Shown here piece after piece: positions 1-5,318 of a stretch of 7,105 nt of DNA. The first letter of the stretch is position 1. Each line of letters starts with the position of its first letter. This DNA comes from Gammaproteobacteria bacterium (GTDB taxonomy: Bacteria > Pseudomonadota > Gammaproteobacteria > SZUA-229), in contig WFUQ01000225.1 of the NCBI GenBank assembly GCA_015484935.1, positions 1 to 7,105 of the forward strand. The letters run 5' to 3'. Both the position numbers and the translations under genes were made by a program. A model generated the notes under the pieces. The model made no database searches and was not told where the DNA came from. It worked only from the letters and a program-made list of their open reading frames with translations.

Positions 1-530
1 GCGTGCAACGTGTCCCGGAAACCGAGTCACAGGGCCGCGTGCATACCTCGGCCGCCACCGTCGCCGTCATGCCCGAAGCTGACGAGATGGAACAGATCGA
101 GATCAACCCGGCAGACCTGCGCATCGACACCTACCGCGCTTCCGGCTCGGGTGGTCAGCACGTCAACAAAACTGACTCGGCGGTGCGCCTGACCCATCTG
201 CCGACCGGCACGGTGGTGGAATGCCAGGATGAACGTTCACAGCACAAGAACAAGGCGCGCGCCATGTCGTTGTTGCAGGCACGCATCATGGATGCCGAGA
301 TGGAAAAACAGCGCAGCGAAGAAGCCCAGACGCGCAAGAGTCTGGTCGGTAGCGGTGACCGTTCCGAACGTATCCGCACCTACAATTACCCGCAGGGCCG
401 GGTCACCGACCATCGCATCAACCTCACCCTGTACAAGCTGGATGACTTCATGCAGGGCGGACTCGACCAGATCATCGAGCCGCTCATCAACGAATATCAG
501 GCCGAATTACTGGCTTCTCTGGCAGACTGA
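1..530 (+). CDS. prfA: Peptide chain release factor 1 (RF1), C-terminal part, truncated by the window edge
   Basis: RF1 ends translation at UAA and UAG by entering the ribosomal A site and triggering peptidyl-tRNA hydrolysis. The reading frame enters the window open (first full codon at base 3) and ends with TGA at 528–530, so about 176 residues are visible. Aligned from memory with E. coli RF1 (360 residues, GGQ at 233–235), roughly the first 183 residues are missing. The stop-codon-reading PxT tripeptide is present as Pro-Glu-Thr at about bases 15–23, inside a VPETESQGR stretch. The catalytic GGQ is encoded at 150–158 within [10 protein letters not shown]. The segments [31 protein letters not shown] and [13 protein letters not shown] are all typical of RF1. 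The lack of an RF2-type SPF motif supports RF1 over RF2. It lies 14 bases upstream of prmC, which methylates the GGQ glutamine, and is probably cotranscribed with it. The usual upstream neighbour hemA would lie outside the window. Confidence 0.98.
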   Translation, partial: VQRVPETESQGRVHTSAATVAVMPEADEMEQIEINPADLRIDTYRASGSGGQHVNKTDSAVRLTHLPTGTVVECQDERSQHKNKARAMSLLQARIMDAEMEKQRSEEAQTRKSLVGSGDRSERIRTYNYPQGRVTDHRINLTLYKLDDFMQGGLDQIIEPLINEYQAELLASLAD

Positions 531-544
531 TCCGACGACGGCAC

Positions 545-1393
545 ATGGCATCCATCAGGCAATGCCTCGATTCGGCGATCCTCAGCTTACAGACGAACAA
601 CGAAGACGCCCGGCTCGATGCTGAACTGTTGCTGGCGCATGTCTTGCAATGCGACCTGTCCCACCTGATCGCGTGGCCGGAGAAACCGTTAACTGAAACG
701 CAGCAGACTGATTACCAACAGCTCATCGGGCAGCGTGCACAGGGCATCCCCGTCGCCTATCTCAAAGGCACGAAAGAATTCTGGTCGCGTCCGTTCGAAG
801 TCGATACACACACACTGATACCCCGCCCCGAAACCGAGCTGTTGATCGAGCAACTGCTGCAACGGTTCGACCGGCAAGCGGCCTTGACCATCGCCGACCT
901 CGGCACCGGTAGCGGCGCCATCGCCATCACCCTTGCCTGTGAATGCCCGAACTGGACTGTCACCGCGACCGATATCAGCGCAGCAGCACTGAAGCTGGCG
1001 AGGAAAAATGCGGCAACACATGCCGCCCGCAACCTCCACTTCGCACAGGGAAGCTGGTTCGATGCCCTCGGCGATGCATGCTATGACATCATCGTCAGCA
1101 ATCCACCTTACATCGCCAGCGATGACCCGCACATGCAACAGGGTGATGTCCGGTTCGAACCGCAACAGGCACTCAGCTCGGGCGCAGACGGGCTGGATGC
1201 CATCCGCCATCTGAGCCGTCACGCGCAGGAGTGGCTACGTCCCGATGGCTGGTTGTTCGTCGAGCACGGCTACGACCAGCTCACACAGGTGGCCGATTGT
1301 TTCAGCCGGAACCAGTTCGTGGAGATCACACAGTTTCACGACCTCGCCGGCCACCCGCGTATCACCGCCGGTAAAAAGCCCGGCGCGGCATAA
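545..1393 (+). CDS. prmC: Release factor glutamine N5-methyltransferase (PrmC/HemK)
   Basis: This cytoplasmic enzyme transfers a methyl group from AdoMet to the side-chain amide of the glutamine in the GGQ motif of RF1 and RF2. The 282-residue product matches the family's usual length (E. coli about 277). Residues 1–80 form the helical substrate-recognition domain, including DARLDAELLLAHVL (21–34) and the conserved PVAYL (69–73). The linker motif IPRPETE is at 92–98. The AdoMet-binding loop DLGTGSG is at 118–124, the acidic residue after beta-2 is D143, and the catalytic NPPY is at 186–189. The C-terminal GHPR (in the stretch DLAGHPRIT) is also typical of PrmC. The ATG at 545 is 14 bases after the prfA stop and gives a full-length domain, although no strong Shine-Dalgarno is visible. 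Translation may therefore depend on coupling to prfA. All active-site residues are present. Confidence 0.98.
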   Translation: MASIRQCLDSAILSLQTNNEDARLDAELLLAHVLQCDLSHLIAWPEKPLTETQQTDYQQLIGQRAQGIPVAYLKGTKEFWSRPFEVDTHTLIPRPETELLIEQLLQRFDRQAALTIADLGTGSGAIAITLACECPNWTVTATDISAAALKLARKNAATHAARNLHFAQGSWFDALGDACYDIIVSNPPYIASDDPHMQQGDVRFEPQQALSSGADGLDAIRHLSRHAQEWLRPDGWLFVEHGYDQLTQVADCFSRNQFVEITQFHDLAGHPRITAGKKPGAA

Positions 1394-1416
1394 CGACTGC
1401 GCTCGACAACCGGCAC

Positions 1417-1445
1417 TTGCCATCTGCGAAAAATAAGCCTAGATT
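1417..1445 (+). promoter_or_regulatory. Candidate sigma-70 promoter for the 127-residue gene, near-leaderless
   Basis: TTGCCA (1417–1422, 5 of 6 matches to TTGACA) is separated by exactly 17 bases from TAGATT (1440–1445, 4 of 6 matches to TATAAT). Only six bases lie between the putative -10 and the ATG at 1452, so the predicted transcription start falls at or next to the start codon. No Shine-Dalgarno sequence precedes that ATG. The 58-base gap after prmC holds no other clear signal. This is inference from matching consensus boxes. Confidence 0.4.
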
Positions 1446-1451
1446 GTCGCC

Positions 1452-1835
1452 ATGCCGATATGCAAAGACATCATCAAGCACCGGGTCATCCGGTTCAAGG
1501 ACAAAAGCGGTGACACGGCTGCGCGCGCCAGAGTGTTGTTGTCTGCGGTACAGGGTATTTCGAAAGCCCGGCAGTCGCGACCGAATCAGGTCAGCATCCA
1601 CTACGATATCCGCGAACTGAATCTGCAGATGATCGAACAGGCATTGGCCGATGTCGGTTTCGAACTGGATGACAGTGTCTTCTGCAAAGTCAAACGCGGG
1701 CTTATCGCTTATTGCGAAGACACCCTGCGCGAATCACTCAACATCAACCAGCAGGAATCGACCGCTCCCAAACTGAACGAAACAGCTCACAGCACGGGAG
1801 ACCCACGACCGTATAACTGGCGTAACTACACATAG
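1452..1835 (+). CDS. Small HMA-like (ferredoxin-fold) protein lacking the CxxC metal site
   Basis: This 127-residue soluble protein has no signal peptide or membrane segment. Residues 10–72 read as a beta-alpha-beta-beta-alpha-beta unit: strand HRVIRFKD (10–17), helix TAARARVLLSAVQGI (22–36), strand NQVSIHYDI (45–53) and helix LQMIEQALADVGF (58–70). This resembles the heavy-metal-associated (HMA) fold, including the GI...V..HYD and EQAL...GFEL elements typical of it. The loop after the first strand, where HMA proteins carry CxxC, reads DKSGDTAAR, so no canonical metal site is present. The only cysteines are C4, C78 and C88; C78 and C88 lie in an extra helix (about 76–96). The tail (100–127) is polar and ends with the aromatic-rich NWRNYT. 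No function is recognised: the fold is an inference, and metal binding is not supported. It sits between prmC and the moeB-type gene and probably has its own promoter. The start at 1452 is chosen because the domain begins shortly after it; no Shine-Dalgarno is visible. Confidence 0.75.
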   Translation: MPICKDIIKHRVIRFKDKSGDTAARARVLLSAVQGISKARQSRPNQVSIHYDIRELNLQMIEQALADVGFELDDSVFCKVKRGLIAYCEDTLRESLNINQQESTAPKLNETAHSTGDPRPYNWRNYT

Positions 1836-1923
1836 AGTGCCCCACGGATCAGTACACCGACTATCCTGCTAACAACACGTCGTCTCATCTGCTTCTGTTA
1901 TGCGACACGCTCCTGATTCTTCC

Positions 1924-1952
1924 TTGCCACATGCCTCTGCTCACTGTAATTT
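1924..1952 (+). promoter_or_regulatory. Candidate sigma-70 promoter for the moeB-type gene, near-leaderless
   Basis: TTGCCA (1924–1929) is followed after 17 bases by TAATTT (1947–1952), which ends six bases before the ATG at 1959. A better -10 match, TGTAAT (1945–1950, 5 of 6), overlaps it with a shorter 15-base spacer. With either choice the transcription start would fall at about 1957–1959, on the start codon. No purine-rich Shine-Dalgarno is present. The rest of the 123-base gap (1836–1958) is pyrimidine-rich, with no convincing terminator hairpin. Confidence 0.4.
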
Positions 1953-1958
1953 AAACCG

Positions 1959-2726
1959 ATGAACGACGACCAACTCCTGCGATATAACCGGCACATCATG
2001 TTGCCGCAGATCGATATCGCCGGTCAGCAGAAGCTGCACGATTCACATATCATCATCATCGGCATGGGCGGACTGGGTTCACCGGCTGCCTTGTATCTGG
2101 CAGCATCCGGTATAGGAAAACTCACACTGGTGGATTTCGATGTCGTCGAGATCAGTAATCTGCAACGCCAGATAGTACACACTGAAGCGCAGCTGTCGCA
2201 GTTGAAGACCGAGTCAGCGATGCACACTTTGAAACAGATCAACTCTGAGATAGTGATCGAAACCATCAGCGAGAAACTGCAAGCGGTCGAATTGACCCGT
2301 CTGTGCCAGCAGGCGACGCTGGTACTGGATGCCACGGACAACTTCGCCAGCCGACAGTTGATCAACCGGGCGTGCGTGGAGACCGGCACACCTCTGGTAT
2401 CCGGTGCGGCTATCCGCTTCGAAGGCCAGGTGAGTGTGTACGACAGACGTGATGCGGAGAATGCCTGCTATGCCTGCCTGTACGGCGACAGCACAGAGGA
2501 AGATGACCAGACCTGTAGCAACAACGGCATCCTGTCGCCGGTGGTCGGTACTGTCGGTTGCATCATGGCGACAGAAGCGATCAAACTGATATGTTCGATC
2601 GGTAAAAGTCTGACCGATCGCCTGCTGCTGTTCGATGCACTCGCGATGCAGTGGCGCGAGATAAAACTGAATCGTGACCCGGCCTGCCCGGTCTGTGGTC
2701 CTGCTCAGGAGCACAGCCATGACTGA
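1959..2726 (+). CDS. moeB: MoeB/HesA/ThiF-family E1-like adenylyltransferase
   Basis: Enzymes of this family use ATP to adenylate the C-terminal glycine of a small ubiquitin-fold sulfur carrier (MoaD for molybdopterin, ThiS for thiamine). The 255-residue product matches E. coli MoeB (249) along its whole length, beginning with the shared LLRYNRHI near the N-terminus. The nucleotide-binding GMGGLG is at 35–40, the acidic pair DFD at 59–61, the NLQRQ arginine at R70, the conserved lysine at K83 and DATDN with the catalytic aspartate at D127. SGAAIRFEGQ is at 148–157. Two zinc pairs, C170/C173 and C243/C246, are intact, and C186 matches the conserved mid-domain cysteine. There is no C-terminal rhodanese domain, so this is the short MoeB/ThiF type. 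MoeB and ThiF cannot be separated securely here, because no carrier-protein gene (moaD or thiS) is visible nearby. The start at 1959 has no Shine-Dalgarno but aligns with the family N-terminus. The gene overlaps the next one by 8 bases. Confidence 0.93.
   Translation: MNDDQLLRYNRHIMLPQIDIAGQQKLHDSHIIIIGMGGLGSPAALYLAASGIGKLTLVDFDVVEISNLQRQIVHTEAQLSQLKTESAMHTLKQINSEIVIETISEKLQAVELTRLCQQATLVLDATDNFASRQLINRACVETGTPLVSGAAIRFEGQVSVYDRRDAENACYACLYGDSTEEDDQTCSNNGILSPVVGTVGCIMATEAIKLICSIGKSLTDRLLLFDALAMQWREIKLNRDPACPVCGPAQEHSHD
2707..2711 (+). promoter_or_regulatory. Shine-Dalgarno AGGAG that fixes the start of the 107-residue gene
   Basis: AGGAG lies inside the end of the moeB-type gene, seven bases before the ATG at 2719. 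It supports that start over the in-frame upstream ATG at 2674, which has no comparable site and would extend the overlap with moeB. It is the clearest ribosome binding site in the left half of the window. Confidence 0.7.
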
Positions 2727-3042
2727 AGACAGTCTGCACCTCGGTCTCGATATGGCGAACAGGATATTCACCTGCGCCCGGTCCAGTTCGCACAACACTC
2801 TGCTGGCGATACTGCACGATGCTGACAGCACGGATCAACATCTCGAAATTGCGGAGCAGGATGAACTACCTGCGAGCGACTGCGCACCGGACCAGATTCC
2901 GGTCGTGTGCTTCAACGCTGTCGATCAGTTCCGTGACGGGCGCTTGCTCACTGTCATCACCAACACCAAAGGTGTGCTGGAGATAAAAGCGTTCCGGGTT
3001 GCCGACGGTGTCTTGAGAGCGATCGAGATCGTCACGCAGTAA
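2719..3042 (+). CDS. Unrecognised 107-residue cytoplasmic protein coupled to the moeB-type gene
   Basis: I do not recognise this gene. It starts at 2719 behind a good AGGAG, overlaps the last 8 bases of the moeB-type gene, and ends with TAA at 3040–3042, so it is probably translated in coupling with that gene. The 107-residue product is acidic, with no signal peptide, membrane segment or Cys pair. An N-terminal half (residues 1–55) contains RIFTCARSSSHNTLLAILHD and a polar acidic stretch. The C-terminal half (about 60–107) alternates short beta-like segments (PVVCFNAVD, LLTVITN, GVLEIKAFRV, LRAIEIVT). It does not end in Gly-Gly, so it is not a MoaD/ThiS-type carrier for the adjacent E1 enzyme. 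A 15-base gap separates its stop from the end of the convergent gene. Its coding nature is supported by the ribosome binding site and tight overlap; its function is unknown. Confidence 0.7.
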   Translation: MTEDSLHLGLDMANRIFTCARSSSHNTLLAILHDADSTDQHLEIAEQDELPASDCAPDQIPVVCFNAVDQFRDGRLLTVITNTKGVLEIKAFRVADGVLRAIEIVTQ

Positions 3043-3057
3043 ATCTTCAGCGTTTTC

Positions 3058-3639
3058 CTAGAGTGTCTGCCAGGTCTTGGAGTCGATGAGCCGATAGAAG
3101 CGTTTCAGCTCGCCGCCTTCATCACGCAGGTTCAGCTGGTTGCCGACAAGCTGGTATTCGATCGGCATCATCTTTCTGGAGCCGGTGAATTTTGCGAACA
3201 GGTATTGCGGTGTCTGCCTTAACACACCCTTGGCATAACGTGAATGTCCGTCACTCCAGACGATCTTGTCTTCCTTGATCCCCAGCATCTCACCGGTCGA
3301 ACTGATCCAGATACCCTGCAATGAAACATAACCGGTATCACAAGGTGGCTGGAAACAGCTGCGGTTCTGCCACTGTTTGGGCAAGCCACCCCAGAGCGAT
3401 GACCCGGACCACGGATTGGAACGGAGATAATTGTACGGTGTCGGATAGCCGCCTCGCTGCCAGGTATTGGCATATCCATCAGGCAGTTTGTCGAGGATCC
3501 CCATCGCCACCATCATATTCAGCATGAAGGTGATCATGGGCAGATCACCGTCATAGGTATAGGTTTTCACACGTGCCTCGCCCGTACCGGAGACGGTCAG
3601 AACGAGCAATAACAGTGTGATGCTGAATAGTTTTTTCAT
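3058..3639 (-). CDS. Secreted protein with W/G/P-rich linker and lipocalin-like GxW C-terminal domain
   Basis: This gene lies on the minus strand, with ATG at 3639–3637 and TAG at 3060–3058 (193 residues). The N-terminus is a clear Sec signal peptide: MKKLF, a hydrophobic run to about residue 17, and a likely cleavage after GEA at 22. An in-frame TTG six codons upstream would only place non-signal residues ahead of it. The mature part has a segment with a short hydrophobic helix (MITFMLNMMVAMGIL, 35–49), then a linker rich in Trp, Gly, Pro, Asn and Tyr (60–92). C95 and C100 could form a small disulfide. A C-terminal domain (about 105–185) begins LQGIW, the GxW signature often seen in lipocalin-like beta-barrels, and ends with YQLVGNQLNLRDEGGELKRFYRL, a beta-hairpin pattern. 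It is predicted to be periplasmic or extracellular; no catalytic motif is seen. The function is unknown. It is transcribed away from the MCE operon and converges on the moeB group. Confidence 0.85.
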   Translation of the reverse strand: MKKLFSITLLLLVLTVSGTGEARVKTYTYDGDLPMITFMLNMMVAMGILDKLPDGYANTWQRGGYPTPYNYLRSNPWSGSSLWGGLPKQWQNRSCFQPPCDTGYVSLQGIWISSTGEMLGIKEDKIVWSDGHSRYAKGVLRQTPQYLFAKFTGSRKMMPIEYQLVGNQLNLRDEGGELKRFYRLIDSKTWQTL

Positions 3640-3665
3640 GTCGGCATATCTTAACAAGAGCGCAC

Positions 3666-3671
3666 ACTATA
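3666..3671 (-). promoter_or_regulatory. Possible -10 box for the secreted-protein gene
   Basis: Read on the minus strand, these bases give TATAGT (5 of 6 matches to TATAAT), 26 bases upstream of the ATG at 3639. No good -35 lies at the proper distance, so this is weak. It overlaps a short perfect palindrome that may act as an operator. Confidence 0.25.
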
Positions 3672-3678
3672 GCCTATA
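3668..3678. repeat. Perfect 11-base inverted repeat in the divergent promoter region
   Basis: TATAG-C-CTATA is an exact palindrome around base 3673. It sits between the divergent secreted-protein gene and the MCE operon, on top of the possible minus-strand -10 box. It could be an operator half-site pair, but an AT-rich 11-mer can arise by chance. Confidence 0.3.
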
Positions 3679-3702
3679 TTGGCGTACCGAAGTTATGATG
3701 TG

Positions 3703-3711
3703 TGTTATATT
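3703..3711 (+). promoter_or_regulatory. Candidate extended -10 promoter for the MCE operon
   Basis: TGTTATATT contains TGn followed directly by TATATT (5 of 6 matches to TATAAT), the extended -10 arrangement that can work without a good -35. None is apparent 16–18 bases upstream. The predicted start of transcription is near 3718, giving a short leader with AGG at 3730–3732 before ATG at 3737/3740. Confidence 0.4.
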
Positions 3712-3736
3712 ATTGGCCTTGATTTCAACAGGTTAG

Positions 3737-4567
3737 ATGATGTCTGCCAATAACAATGTTGCCAGCATAGCCACCTCGATGGTGTTCAATCTCACCGGCT
3801 GGACGGGTCGCCGCCTGAGCCGGAGCCTGCTCTATATCATCAACCTGATGACCTTCAGCATACAGGCCTTGCGTGAATGGTTAAGCAACAACCGCATCTT
3901 CGACAGCAAAAGCTATATCACCGTGGTGCAGCAGATCATATTTACCGGGGTCGATGCACTCCCGACTATCATCCTGCTCGGCCTGGCGACCGGTTTCGTC
4001 TTCACCTATCGTCTGATCGCAGTCATCAGTTCTCTCGGCGCAGCCGAAGACATCGTCAACCTGCTGGTGACGGTGATCTGCCTGGGCATCGCCCCGTTCC
4101 TCTCGGCCATCATCCTCATCAGCCGCACCGGCTCCGCCATCGTGGTCGATATCGGCAATATGAAATTGCACGGCGAGATCACCGGACTGGAGATGCTGGG
4201 CATCAACATCAACGATTATCTCATCGCCCCCCGCATCATCGGCTGTGCGATATCACAGCTGGTGATCACGGTGTTCTTCACCATCATCGCCATGGTCATC
4301 GGTATCGTACTCAGTGGACTGCTGTTGTCTACCAGCTACTTCGATCTGCTCATCACCATGAGTACGGCTTTCACCCCGCATCTGCTGCTGGTATTCATCA
4401 CCAAAAACCTGCTGTTCGGTTTCATCATCGCCACCACCGCTTGCTACAACGGCCTGAGCGTGTTCGGCTCCGCCACTGAGATACCGCAGCGTACCACCCG
4501 GGCGATCGTCGATAGTCTGGTCTTCATCTTCATCATCGACGGCCTGCTGGCGCTGGCAGTATTCTGA
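3737..4567 (+). CDS. MlaE/YrbE-family permease of an MCE lipid transporter, divergent core motif
   Basis: MlaE-type permeases form the inner-membrane dimer that links a periplasmic MCE ring to cytoplasmic ATPases and moves phospholipids. The 276-residue product has the family layout: an N-terminal amphipathic region (about 19–48), the entry motif QIIFTGVDALP (66–76), and about five membrane segments (73–97, 106–128, 167–192, 214–236, 257–276). The hallmark SRTGSAIVVDIGNM (129–142) matches the AGRAGSALTAEIGLM-type motif, and EITGLEMLGI (147–156) matches the cytoplasmic coupling helix. The C-terminal RATTR-like element appears as QRTTRAIVDSL (251–261). Oddly, the conserved LRELGP before the hallmark reads CLGIAP (115–120), so the Arg-Glu pair is replaced by Leu-Gly. 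The family AEIG is VDIG here (Glu to Asp). ATG is tandem (3737 and 3740); AGG at 3730–3732 suits the second better. It is the first gene of the operon, one base from the ATPase gene. No fused STAS (MlaB-like) domain is present. Confidence 0.92.
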   Translation: MMSANNNVASIATSMVFNLTGWTGRRLSRSLLYIINLMTFSIQALREWLSNNRIFDSKSYITVVQQIIFTGVDALPTIILLGLATGFVFTYRLIAVISSLGAAEDIVNLLVTVICLGIAPFLSAIILISRTGSAIVVDIGNMKLHGEITGLEMLGININDYLIAPRIIGCAISQLVITVFFTIIAMVIGIVLSGLLLSTSYFDLLITMSTAFTPHLLLVFITKNLLFGFIIATTACYNGLSVFGSATEIPQRTTRAIVDSLVFIFIIDGLLALAVF

Positions 4568-4568
4568 T

Positions 4569-5318
4569 ATGAGCGCACAACCTCTTATCAGCTGCCGCGA
4601 TCTGATACCTGACACACCCGGGTTCGATTACCACGGCGCAGGACTGACCCTGAATGTGAATCGGGGTGACATCGTCACTTTCGTCGGGCCGGATTACACC
4701 GGAAAATCCAGCTGGTTGCGAACCCTGACCGGTGTCACTTCTCCCGTCTCCGGTGAGCTGGAATTACTCGGCAAGAACGTCGATGATTTCGAACGTCAGG
4801 ACTGGGTGAAAACTCGCACCAGTCTGGGTTATGTGAAATCCGATACCACGATATTGTCTGCCACCAACGCCCTGTTCAACGTGGTACTGCCGGCGCGTTA
4901 TCATGATCTCGGCACCGCCAAAGAACTCGTCAAACCGGCGACAAAACTGTTGTTCGAGTTGGGCATATACGACCTGAGCAGCCTGCCCGCCTATCTGCGT
5001 CGTGACCAGCGTTTCAAGATCGCCATCGCCCGAGCGCTGATACTGGAACCGCAGGCACTGATCCTGGATAACCCCTTCTATCTGCTCGATGCCATCGCCA
5101 GTGAGAACCTGCAACAACACCTGCTGAAGCGTAATCATCAGATGAATATGGGGCTGCTACTGGTCACCCACGATGTAAATTTCGCCATAAAACATTCAAA
5201 TCAGATAGTATTCGTCACACAGGAACAACTGTATCTGTTCGACCGCGACAACCGGATACAGGACTGTGGACTGGACTTCGTGATCGACTATCTCAACAAG
5301 AACAGGATGACATGCTAG
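4569..5318 (+). CDS. MlaF-like ABC ATPase with degenerate catalytic motifs
   Basis: This is the ATP-binding subunit expected to pair with the adjacent MlaE-like permease at the cytoplasmic face of the inner membrane (249 residues, full-length domain). Walker A is GPDYTGKSS at 40–48: the Lys46 and Ser47 are kept, but the fourth position, normally Gly, is Tyr43. The Q-loop region GYVKSD (87–92) lacks the usual Gln. The signature LSGGQ is replaced by LRRDQ (143–147), just before the conserved IAIARAL. Walker B is ALILDNPF (163–170), with the Asp167 kept and the catalytic Glu changed to Asn168. The D-loop LLDA (172–175) and the H-loop His201 (VTHD) remain. These changes predict ATP binding without normal hydrolysis, but this is inference. 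The reading frame is clean, so it is not a pseudogene. The ATG follows the permease stop by one base, implying translational coupling. The end overlaps the MCE gene by 7 bases. Confidence 0.9.
   Translation: MSAQPLISCRDLIPDTPGFDYHGAGLTLNVNRGDIVTFVGPDYTGKSSWLRTLTGVTSPVSGELELLGKNVDDFERQDWVKTRTSLGYVKSDTTILSATNALFNVVLPARYHDLGTAKELVKPATKLLFELGIYDLSSLPAYLRRDQRFKIAIARALILEPQALILDNPFYLLDAIASENLQQHLLKRNHQMNMGLLLVTHDVNFAIKHSNQIVFVTQEQLYLFDRDNRIQDCGLDFVIDYLNKNRMTC

Noticed and set aside
689..1222. A 177-codon minus-strand open frame
   Set aside because: It is antisense to prmC, whose motifs account for this stretch; its composition looks like a shadow frame.
2674..2718. Upstream ATG extending the 107-residue protein by 15 residues
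   Set aside because: It would lie deeper inside the moeB-type gene with no ribosome binding site, whereas the ATG at 2719 has AGGAG at proper spacing.
2214..2831. A 205-codon minus-strand open frame
   Set aside because: It lies antisense to the moeB-type gene, which has every catalytic motif. It has no ribosome binding site and no recognisable domain.
2719..3042. Idea that this is the MoaD/ThiS-like carrier for the neighbouring E1 enzyme
   Set aside because: The protein ends in IVTQ and lacks the obligatory C-terminal Gly-Gly.
3043..3057. Possible bidirectional terminator between the convergent genes
   Set aside because: Only 15 bases are present, with a short T run but no hairpin that I can see.
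3640..3657. TTG start giving a 199-residue version of the secreted protein
   Set aside because: Starting at ATG 3639 gives a standard signal peptide beginning MKKLF; the extra residues add nothing recognisable.
3877..4479. A 200-codon open frame rich in His and Arg within the permease gene
   Set aside because: It is an alternative frame of the MlaE-like gene. The His/Arg runs come from reading the ATC- and ACC-rich membrane codons out of frame, and the real frame has family motifs throughout.
4569..5318. Idea that the ATPase gene is a decaying pseudogene
   Set aside because: The frame is intact and full length, Walker A Lys, Walker B Asp, D-loop and H-loop are kept, and coupling to both neighbours is preserved.
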